From JAFDZW01 sp038229915 (GTDB lineage: Bacteria > Bacteroidota > Ignavibacteria > Palsa-1295): DNA of 32,490 nt. Shown here in pieces: positions 25,561 to 32,490 of the stretch; position 1 is the stretch's first letter; each line of letters begins with the position of its first letter. Under the pieces are notes generated by a model that saw nothing but the letters and a program-made list of their open reading frames with translations, did not search any database and was not told where the DNA came from. The DNA lies in the NCBI GenBank assembly GCA_038229915.1, contig JBBRNY010000021.1:1-32490 (forward strand). The letters are read 5' to 3'. The translations under genes and the position numbers were made by a program.

Positions 25561-27831
25561 ATGAACAAGATTAGTCAGTTGTTGTGTGTGTTGTTTGTCG
25601 CTTCATCTTTTTTGAGCGCCGCGGCGAATGCCAAAACCGGGGACACTACTCACGTGGTAGTAATGGATAAGTATCTCTGGACCTATAATGGATCGCAGAC
25701 GAGATGGTCTAAATTTCCGGATGCTACGAAATCGTACGAAAAAATATTGTTGCGCTATAACCTCACTTGCCCAACGGGCGGATGCGGAGAGTGGGATTAC
25801 ACGACAGGAATAATTCTTCGCCACCATACAGGTAAAATAGATTCTACACTGCAAGATGCGCCAAATTTTACTGTTGACGGAAATACGGTTGATAGTATTC
25901 GCATTGCAAAAGACACCACGAGATCATATTCCTATAACACGAAGACTAAAAATACTGATTCGACGGCTAACGGACCAAATAAGATCTATTTTTATAAAGA
26001 CCCAAATCATGCATTCAGGCCAACCGACTCGATCTATGTCTGGAGAGCTCAATACTGGAATTATATTTATGATAACACCGGAAAGGCGATCGATTCATTA
26101 TACGTAAACGGCGACACGACCTATCATGTGACAAAGAAAAAAGCATACTACGTTTTTGAAGTTGTTGTCCCTTATGAGATCACTCGCTATATAACACCGT
26201 ATGGCAAAGGCTTTGCGAAGGACTGGACGCGCACTTGGACGATGGACGTAACTGATTTCGAATATCTCCTTCACGATTCGATCGAGCTGGTCACCTATTA
26301 TGATGGATATTCACAAGGTTCGCTTTATACGTTATCTTTTGATTTTATCGAAGGGACACCTTCACGAAAAACATATAAAGTTGAACAGCTTTATACCGGG
26401 TATCTCTATTATGGCAATGCAAACGATCCGATCAATAATCATTTACCACTCAAGACTATTTTTCATGAACAGACTGCCGATCTGATCACTCTTCGATTGA
26501 TCGTTTCGGGTCATGGCTCTGATCCAAATGGAGCTTGCGAGTTTATCGACAAGACTCATTCTATTTGGGTCAATGGTGCGAGCCGGTATGACCAACATCT
26601 TTGGAGAGAAGATTGCGGTTTTAATCCGACTTACCCTCAGACAGGTACTTTCACGCTTTCACGCGCGGGTTGGTGCCCTGGTGATCTCGTCTATCCTTGG
26701 GACTATGATCTGACCGCGTTCTCGAAGAAAGGTGATTCGCTTACCGTACAATATAAAATGGAAGACTATACCTCAACAAGTCCGAGTGGTGGGTATAATG
26801 TAAACGGAATTCTATTTTATTCAAGCGGGCCGACTTTTAATCTCGACGCAGCAATTGACGACATCAAACAGCCAACTTCTGATTATCGCTTTGCTCGTAT
26901 CAACCCATCTTGTAGTGGTGCACCATCGACAGTGGTGATAAAAAATAATGGTAAGACGGTGTTGACCGATGCGACTATCAACTATGGTATTGACGGTGAT
27001 CTCTCACATTCTTTTCATTGGAAGGGAAGTCTTAATTTTCTTGAGAAAGCAGACGTTGTGCTCCCGGCTATTGATCTTGGGAGTGGCACGCACACATTCT
27101 CGGCGCAAGTACAAGCACCAAATGGATCGACCGATGAATATGCTCAAAATGATATTGCTGTTACAACGTATTCAACACCAAAGATCTATTCGAACAATAT
27201 CTATTTGACGTTAAAGACTGATGTGCTTGGTTTTGAATCAAATGCCATCAGTTATAATGTCTTGGATGTGAATGACAATGTTCTCTATAGCCGCAGTAAT
27301 ATGCCAGATGCAACGATCATTCGCGATACTTTTCAGCTTCCTTCAGGGTGTTACCGCTTTGTGATCTCTGATGATGGCTCGTATCCTATTGGTCTCAATC
27401 CATGGTTTATTAATGGTGGTGTTGCAGGCTACTTTACTTTAAAGGATGACAAAAAAGTAACGATCTGGAATGCAACGAGCTCGAATTATTTGGCAGGTTT
27501 CGGACGTCGTGAGATCGTGCCAATGACCGTTGTAGCACCGTCGTCAGTTTCTAGCACACCGCACACTATTTCTCTTAATACTATCGCGATCTATCCTAAT
27601 CCATCGCATAATATATTATCGTTTGATCTGAGCGGAATTGACGAGTCAGCTGGCGGAGAAATCCGAGTATCACTCTTTTCGATATTAGGTCAGGAAATGG
27701 TCACTCGTACGATCAGAAGTTCTGATCTTCCGCGCTATGATCTTGATGTATCGCATTTCACAGCAGGGAGTTATATTGTTCGTCTGCAGTATGGTGATCA
27801 GAAGATCTCGAAGCAAATAATTCTCAATTAA
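25561..27831 (+). CDS. Secreted PNGase F-like protein with T9SS sorting domain
   Basis: 756 residues from the ATG at 25561, chosen because MNKISQLLCVLFVASSFLSA is a signal peptide; an in-frame start at 25522 would bury it. Two blocks match peptide-N-glycosidase F as I recall it: CPTGGCGEWDY (70-80, first domain, D79 equal to catalytic D60) and WTMDVTDFEYLL ... LSFDFIEGTP (226-267). The second domain has ISGHG-like VSGHGSDPNGACEF (315-328, E327 equal to E206), THSIWVNG and RAGWCPG (368-374). PNGase F cuts N-linked glycans from Asn. E118 of PNGase F appears to be Asp here (D248). About 110 extra residues (90-206) lie inside the first domain. Residues about 430-665 are beta-rich, and 668-756 form a T9SS type A sorting domain (IAIYPNPSHNILSF). 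Activity is plausible but not assured. Confidence 0.85.
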   Translation: MNKISQLLCVLFVASSFLSAAANAKTGDTTHVVVMDKYLWTYNGSQTRWSKFPDATKSYEKILLRYNLTCPTGGCGEWDYTTGIILRHHTGKIDSTLQDAPNFTVDGNTVDSIRIAKDTTRSYSYNTKTKNTDSTANGPNKIYFYKDPNHAFRPTDSIYVWRAQYWNYIYDNTGKAIDSLYVNGDTTYHVTKKKAYYVFEVVVPYEITRYITPYGKGFAKDWTRTWTMDVTDFEYLLHDSIELVTYYDGYSQGSLYTLSFDFIEGTPSRKTYKVEQLYTGYLYYGNANDPINNHLPLKTIFHEQTADLITLRLIVSGHGSDPNGACEFIDKTHSIWVNGASRYDQHLWREDCGFNPTYPQTGTFTLSRAGWCPGDLVYPWDYDLTAFSKKGDSLTVQYKMEDYTSTSPSGGYNVNGILFYSSGPTFNLDAAIDDIKQPTSDYRFARINPSCSGAPSTVVIKNNGKTVLTDATINYGIDGDLSHSFHWKGSLNFLEKADVVLPAIDLGSGTHTFSAQVQAPNGSTDEYAQNDIAVTTYSTPKIYSNNIYLTLKTDVLGFESNAISYNVLDVNDNVLYSRSNMPDATIIRDTFQLPSGCYRFVISDDGSYPIGLNPWFINGGVAGYFTLKDDKKVTIWNATSSNYLAGFGRREIVPMTVVAPSSVSSTPHTISLNTIAIYPNPSHNILSFDLSGIDESAGGEIRVSLFSILGQEMVTRTIRSSDLPRYDLDVSHFTAGSYIVRLQYGDQKISKQIILN

Positions 27832-27843
27832 TTTCGGCCCAAT

Positions 27844-27873
27844 AAAAAAGCCCGCAATTGAGCGGGCTTTTTT
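27844..27873. terminator. Bidirectional rho-independent terminator
   Basis: AAAAAAGCCCGC (27844-27855), 6-nt loop AATTGA, GCGGGCTTTTTT (27862-27873). The A-run and T-run make it work in both directions: it ends the PNGase F-like gene on the plus strand (12 bp after its stop) and pckA on the minus strand (21 bp after its stop). Confidence 0.95.
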
Positions 27874-27894
27874 ATTATCGTATTTAATGATATA

Positions 27895-29484
27895 TTATAC
27901 CTTCGGTGCAGCATTCTTGATCGCATCTGAAGTGCCATCTGCATACTTCTTGAAGTTCTCGTTGAACTTTACAGCAAGCATTTTTGCCTGTGCATCGTAG
28001 GCCGACTTATCAGTCCAAGTATCACGAGGGTTAAGTACTTCCGGAGGTACATTCGGTACTGACTGCGGAATGTGCAAGCCGAAGATAGGGTCTTCAATTG
28101 TTGCAACATTATCAAGTTCACCCGAAAGAGCTGCATTGACCATTGCACGAGTATATGGCAAATGCATACGCTTGCCAACGCCATAGGCTCCGCCGGTCCA
28201 ACCAGTATTGACCAACCAGATATTCACATCTTGTTCATCGATCTTCTTGCCAAGTAGATCGGCATAAACATTTGGATGATGCACCATAAACGGAGCACCG
28301 AAGCAGGTCGAGAAGTTCGGCTCCGGCTCAGTAATGCCGCGTTCTGTTCCGGCAAGCTTCGCGGTGTAGCCACTGATAAAGTGGAACATTGCCTGCTCTT
28401 TGGTGAGCTTCGAGATCGGAGGCAATACGCCAAACGCATCCGCCGTTAGGAATACGATAGTTTTCGGATGTCCGCCCATACTTGGAAATATGGCATTCGA
28501 AATATATTCTAATGGATATGCCGCTCGAGTATTCTCTGTTTTCGAAACGTCGTTATAATCGGGAACGCCGTTTGCATCAAGTACAACATTCTCGAGAACA
28601 GTACCACGTTTGATAGCGCCCCAAATTTCCGGCTCACTTTCTTTAGAAAGTTTTACACACTTCGCATAGCATCCACCTTCAAAATTGAATACACCATTGT
28701 CGCTCCAACCATGCTCGTCATCGCCGATAAGCGAGCGCGTAGGGTCAGCAGAGAGCGTCGTCTTGCCGGTTCCAGAAAGACCAAAGAAAAGAGCGGTATC
28801 GCCTTTTACACCAATGTTTGCCGAGCAATGCATCGGCATCACACCTTTGAGCGGTAACAAATAATTTAAAGTCGTGAAAATTGACTTTTTTATTTCGCCG
28901 GCATACTCTGTGCCACCGATCAGCAGAATACCTTTCTCGATATTGAGCACGATAAATGTATCGCTGGCAGTACCATCAGTTGCGGGATCAGCTTTAACCG
29001 ACGGCATATCAATGACCGTAAATTGTGCGTTATGATCAGCAAGCTCTGTCGCAGTCGGAAGAATAAATAAATTTTGACAGAACAAATTGTGCCAAGCATA
29101 CTCGTTAATGACACGAACATTTAAGCGATAGGCAGGGTCAGCACCGGCAAAAAGATCGGCGACGAAAAGTTCTTTCTCGTTCATTGCCGCTTTCATTTTG
29201 CTATAGAGCTTCTCGAAATTTTCTTCGGAGATGTCACGATTAACCGTGCCCCACCAGATATTTTTCTCGCTTTCGGGATGACGAACGATAAATTTATCTT
29301 TTGGCGAGCGTCCGGTGTATTTTCCGGTCGAAACAACTAGTGCTTCATTGGAAGCAAGTTTACCTTCGCCACGAGAAAGTGATTCGGCATAGAGTTCTTC
29401 TGAACTCAAATTAAAATTGATTCGCGCATGCGTTACACCATGTGTATGGAGTATCGAACCGGTCGGCTTATTTTCTTGACTCAT
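27895..29484 (-). CDS. pckA: Phosphoenolpyruvate carboxykinase (ATP)
   Basis: Converts oxaloacetate and ATP to phosphoenolpyruvate, CO2 and ADP, the committed step of gluconeogenesis from C4 acids; it can run in reverse under high CO2. 529 residues, typical for the ATP-dependent class. Marks: TGRSPKDKFIV near residue 57, the P-loop FGLSGTGKTTLSADP, the metal and nucleotide block LIGDDEHGWSDNGVFNFEGGCYAK (in part), and the C-terminal TGWTGGAYGVGKRM. ATG start after an A/T-rich leader. It is probably monocistronic, ending at the bidirectional terminator. With pyk in the same window the cell can run carbon in both directions at the PEP node. Confidence 0.97.
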   Translation of the reverse strand: MSQENKPTGSILHTHGVTHARINFNLSSEELYAESLSRGEGKLASNEALVVSTGKYTGRSPKDKFIVRHPESEKNIWWGTVNRDISEENFEKLYSKMKAAMNEKELFVADLFAGADPAYRLNVRVINEYAWHNLFCQNLFILPTATELADHNAQFTVIDMPSVKADPATDGTASDTFIVLNIEKGILLIGGTEYAGEIKKSIFTTLNYLLPLKGVMPMHCSANIGVKGDTALFFGLSGTGKTTLSADPTRSLIGDDEHGWSDNGVFNFEGGCYAKCVKLSKESEPEIWGAIKRGTVLENVVLDANGVPDYNDVSKTENTRAAYPLEYISNAIFPSMGGHPKTIVFLTADAFGVLPPISKLTKEQAMFHFISGYTAKLAGTERGITEPEPNFSTCFGAPFMVHHPNVYADLLGKKIDEQDVNIWLVNTGWTGGAYGVGKRMHLPYTRAMVNAALSGELDNVATIEDPIFGLHIPQSVPNVPPEVLNPRDTWTDKSAYDAQAKMLAVKFNENFKKYADGTSDAIKNAAPKV

Positions 29485-29636
29485 ATAATAATATAAATTT
29501 ATTGACGACTCTTTCTCTCGGAGATGACATGGATGAATTCCTCACGATCAACAGAGCCTATTAAAACGAAATGATAAGCGGTTCTGTTCTATGCTTTTAA
29601 ATAAACGGAGCGGTCTTTCAGGACGTAAAAAAGAAC

Positions 29637-30392
29637 TTATTTAGAAACCACCATTTGTTTTATAAGACTACCGGATGGTGTGCTGAGGCGATAGAAATAC
29701 ACTCCATTAGGCAGATTTGAAGCATTAAATATCATCGAATGCTTGCCTGATTCAAGTGTGCCATCATATACCGTAGCGATCTCTTTACCGATCTCATCAA
29801 TAATGCGGAGTGAAACAAGAGCCGTTTGAGGAATAGTAAATGCAATAGTTGTCTGTGAGGAAAATGGATTCGGTGAGTTTTGCCCCAGCTCTAATATATC
29901 GGACTTAAGATTCTTAACGTCAAGTGAATCGCCGAGAATAGTGAGAATATTTGCCGCACTGTCAAATGTCCATTCATACGAAGTAAGATTTATCGTTGCC
30001 GGGTCATGGATCACGACACCGTCTATGTCATATTGTGATCCGTGAGTGGAAGAGCAATTGAACAAGTTTAGTGCAGGCTCGAATGGATTTACCAGATTTT
30101 GTTGATGGGTACATACTGCGTTGAGTACAGTAAAAACCTCAGTGTCTTTTCTGGTGATCAGTAAGGTGATGCCACTATTGGGCGAAGGCAAAGTGTATTG
30201 TATAGAGCCAAATTGCGTCTGAAGTTTTTTAAATTGGAATTTCGCAAGATCAACAATGACATTTCCATCAAGCACCTTGCTATTACTTGAAGCAAATGCT
30301 TTTGACCCGCAGACTGCACAAAGAGAAGGAACGGCCGCGGCGACAATTCCAGCTCCGATGGCTTTCTTTAGAAAATCTCTGCGGGTATCCAT
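29637..30392 (-). CDS. Tat-exported Rieske-like protein with T9SS C-terminal domain
   Basis: 251 residues. The N-terminus is a twin-arginine signal (TRRDFLKKA, then a Gly/Ala-rich core) with a signal peptidase site near AFA-SS (34/35). Residues about 45-155 form a Rieske-type beta domain. Box I is CTHQQN (C94, H96) and box II is CSSTHGSQYD (C113, H117). Two things are odd: box II is C-x3-H where Rieske proteins have C-x2-H, and both extra Cys that form the disulfide in bc1-type Rieske proteins are missing. Residues about 168-251 are a T9SS sorting domain (LGQNSPNPFSSQTTIAFTIP ... GVYFYRL). Tat plus T9SS implies export of a folded protein, possibly with its 2Fe-2S cluster, across both membranes. 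No partner oxidoreductase adjoins it. Cluster binding is not certain. Confidence 0.82.
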   Translation of the reverse strand: MDTRRDFLKKAIGAGIVAAAVPSLCAVCGSKAFASSNSKVLDGNVIVDLAKFQFKKLQTQFGSIQYTLPSPNSGITLLITRKDTEVFTVLNAVCTHQQNLVNPFEPALNLFNCSSTHGSQYDIDGVVIHDPATINLTSYEWTFDSAANILTILGDSLDVKNLKSDILELGQNSPNPFSSQTTIAFTIPQTALVSLRIIDEIGKEIATVYDGTLESGKHSMIFNASNLPNGVYFYRLSTPSGSLIKQMVVSK

Positions 30393-30516
30393 TTATATTT
30401 CTGTAAGTTGAATAACGTTAACGATCTTACGTAGTGTTAAAACACGCGAATTAAGTGAGTGTTTCATACAGTGTCTATTTGAGTAAAAAAAGTTAGAAAA
30501 GGTTTAAAAAAAATCG

Positions 30517-32418
30517 TTAAAATGAGGCATTAATGCCCAAACCGATCTGTCTTGGATACTCAGTATATGAGTCCCAAAAAGCTCCATCGGTACCAAAAAG
30601 GTTATTCATAATGACCTGGAGTTTCCAGTGGCTATCCAATTGGTAAGCTCCCTTCAGATTCACAAAAAAAAGACTCTTCTGTTCGCGCGAAATAAACTTG
30701 CAACTGACCGAAGGAAAGAATTTAGACGAAATTGACCCAAACCGATATGAGATATCAGAAGTGAAAGTTGGTTCGTAAGGAAGTTGTGCGTCCGTTTGTG
30801 TAGCGACGGTTGAACTAAAATTTGTCGCGATCGAAAGTCGGTCGTTTTTTAGAAGTACAAAGCCGGCAGAAAGATCTATCGAGAATATTCTTGCATCGAC
30901 AGTTTTGGGATAGTAAGATATTATCCCGGAGTCATTCACCGAGAAAAAACTGAGTGCATTATGCCGAGCATAATAGGAAATTACGAATTGTAGTCTTTCC
31001 TCGGATGACAATAAATATTCTATGCCAAGATTTACATGGTACCTATCAATGCTCACTCTCCTTTCATCGCGCAGAAGCAATGAGTCGATAGATATACCAC
31101 CGCTGGTTAGGAGTGGGGCGTAAAATGGGTTTACATTGTATAGTCTATCAAATGTTTGGGGAATCGCTGTGCGACCGAGCGATAGGAAAGCATTTAAGTC
31201 CGGGGAAAAGCGCTGCTGAATCTTTAGTTTTGGGAATAGGTAGGAAGTCGAAGCCGTCGCATCTGCTGTATTGATAAATGTAAGCCCCGCTTCCCAATTA
31301 AATGATTGTTTCGTGGGTGACGCAAGAGTCAGTTCGGTAGTGAGCGCACCAAGCGCGCCATTCAACAGTAATTTATCTGTGGTAGTACTTGCTCCTGTAT
31401 ATGCGAGTGAAAATCGTAACCTGTTGCTGCTGTCGGTTGTCTGATGCTCCAACAAAGAAGAAAAACTTCCCGAACGTTCGCTCAGCCCTGTTCCGGAATT
31501 ATCGCTAAAATAGTGGAGACCTGCGCTTCCGGTGAGTAATATTTCATCAAGTGACCCCATGGAGACTGTTGCCTCAGCGTTGTTTCGAGAAAGTGCTGTG
31601 GCAGTATTTCTAGATTTTATATGAATTGATCTCGTGAGCGAGGAAGATGATATCTCCGCATCGATCATCGGAATCGATTCACCGCCGTTTTCTCGTGAGT
31701 ATGGTATGGAGAAAATACCATGCGCAGTAATATTCCATTGCTCTGGTAATGCGGTAATATCAGAATTGCCATCAGCAAATGAACCTCCCAGTTCGATCGT
31801 CGTATGACTGTTATTTATCAGTAATGCTTTTGCTGAAATTTCAGGGATATATGGTGATCCGAGCATAAGCGAGACATAATATTGTCGCGGAGAAGTTCGT
31901 ATCATCGGCTGTTGCATTGGCAGTACATCAAACAGTGGTAGATCTTCCTTCGAGACAGGATCCATCTTCATTGGTAGTGAAGAATCGAACGGTACCTGTC
32001 GGCGCGATGTGCCGATCATCATTGCATAGGGGTAGTGAAAGCGAAGTCCTTCGGAAGTGCGCTCGGTTTCGGGAAGTTCTGCGAGCATCGAATCGAGCCA
32101 TTCTTTATGAGAAAGCGAGACAACCGAGTCGATCGTGAAGATAGCGGAATCACGCACCATCGTTGAATCGAGTTCACGAGCGGACGTATCACGAAGACTT
32201 GCTGAGATTAATTTATCGGCTTTGACAGTATCACTAAAACGAATAACTCTTGGGGCATTCGCTCCGCGAAGTCTTAGTTCGCGTTCAAGTGATGGCGGAA
32301 GTTTTAGTGAAGTCGTCGAAGGTTGGGCGTTAACTTGGGTTGAGGTAACAAAACAGATCACCGCAATAGCAATGATGAAAAATTTGGCGGATGTGGCTTG
32401 CGCTTTTTTTATGAACAC
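30517..32418 (-). CDS. Outer-membrane beta-barrel protein, TonB-receptor-like
   Basis: 633 residues starting at GTG 32418; no other start precedes the signal peptide (FFIIAIAVICFVTSTQVNA-Q, end near 32). Residues about 35-165 are a periplasmic region with no recognised TonB box or plug domain. From about 175 on the sequence alternates polar and hydrophobic residues in 20-odd possible strands and ends NASF, a barrel C-terminus. YNVNPFYAPLL and WKLQVIMNNLFGTD are typical of TonB-dependent receptor barrels (the latter like the last two strands). So it may be a plug-less relative or a gated channel whose plug is another protein. Substrate unknown. It is the upstream neighbour of the Rieske-like gene, 124 bp apart on the same strand. 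Confidence 0.72.
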   Translation of the reverse strand: MFIKKAQATSAKFFIIAIAVICFVTSTQVNAQPSTTSLKLPPSLERELRLRGANAPRVIRFSDTVKADKLISASLRDTSARELDSTMVRDSAIFTIDSVVSLSHKEWLDSMLAELPETERTSEGLRFHYPYAMMIGTSRRQVPFDSSLPMKMDPVSKEDLPLFDVLPMQQPMIRTSPRQYYVSLMLGSPYIPEISAKALLINNSHTTIELGGSFADGNSDITALPEQWNITAHGIFSIPYSRENGGESIPMIDAEISSSSLTRSIHIKSRNTATALSRNNAEATVSMGSLDEILLTGSAGLHYFSDNSGTGLSERSGSFSSLLEHQTTDSSNRLRFSLAYTGASTTTDKLLLNGALGALTTELTLASPTKQSFNWEAGLTFINTADATASTSYLFPKLKIQQRFSPDLNAFLSLGRTAIPQTFDRLYNVNPFYAPLLTSGGISIDSLLLRDERRVSIDRYHVNLGIEYLLSSEERLQFVISYYARHNALSFFSVNDSGIISYYPKTVDARIFSIDLSAGFVLLKNDRLSIATNFSSTVATQTDAQLPYEPTFTSDISYRFGSISSKFFPSVSCKFISREQKSLFFVNLKGAYQLDSHWKLQVIMNNLFGTDGAFWDSYTEYPRQIGLGINASF

Positions 32419-32490
32419 GAATTAATTAAACTTCCTGACGAATCATACCTCCAAACTACAAAGGCAATCGCATTTCTGTTTCACTAAAAA

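Overview
The window looks like a chromosomal segment from a Gram-negative member of the Bacteroidota/Chlorobiota side of the tree, most like Ignavibacteria or Kapabacteria; that placement is inference. Three proteins end in type IX secretion (T9SS) C-terminal sorting domains of the 'YPNP/SPNPF ... G.Y..RL' kind. There is a KdsC-type phosphatase (Kdo, hence lipopolysaccharide), there are outer-membrane barrels ending in Phe, and start codons mostly follow A/T-rich leaders without a clear Shine-Dalgarno sequence. No phage, plasmid, CRISPR, tRNA or rRNA gene was recognised.

Layout. Positions 1-849 hold the 3' part of an MscS-type channel gene on the plus strand. From 12340 down to 895, eight minus-strand genes are packed with overlaps or short gaps: GH15 glucoamylase, HAD phosphatase, ROK glucokinase, transketolase, glucose-6-phosphate isomerase, Zwf, Pgl and Gnd. 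Together they read as one route from alpha-glucan (or glucose-1-phosphate) to free glucose, glucose-6-phosphate, NADPH and pentose phosphates. Transaldolase, Rpe and Rpi are absent from the window. A second minus-strand group (15533 to 12517) encodes a tiny membrane protein, a YceI-like protein, a porin-like barrel and an SDR oxidoreductase.

Positions 15534-16550 are the least ordinary part. They hold a strong nested inverted repeat (15630-15722), the first ~40 codons of a cytochrome bd oxidase subunit I gene cut off abruptly, a near-consensus sigma-70 promoter facing no intact gene, and a degenerate ~188-bp tandem direct repeat carrying a REP-like palindrome. Next on the minus strand come a small lipoprotein, KdsC, and a T9SS-exported protein with a His/Asp/Asn/Gly-rich stretch, which ends at a clear terminator.

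From 19001 the plus strand carries pyruvate kinase, a TPR protein, an NtrC-type sigma-54 activator, an ABC exporter with a TAATG-coupled four-Cys mini-protein, and a secreted PNGase F-like protein with a T9SS tail. A bidirectional terminator (27844-27873) separates this from three minus-strand genes: PEP carboxykinase, a Tat-exported Rieske-like protein that also has a T9SS tail, and a 633-residue outer-membrane barrel. Central carbon metabolism (oxidative pentose phosphate, pyruvate kinase, PEP carboxykinase) is thus interleaved with cell-envelope and secretion genes.

The most interesting items are the Tat-plus-T9SS Rieske-like protein with an altered cluster motif, the PNGase F-like protein with a catalytic-residue change and a large insertion, and the structured non-coding block around 15630-16530.
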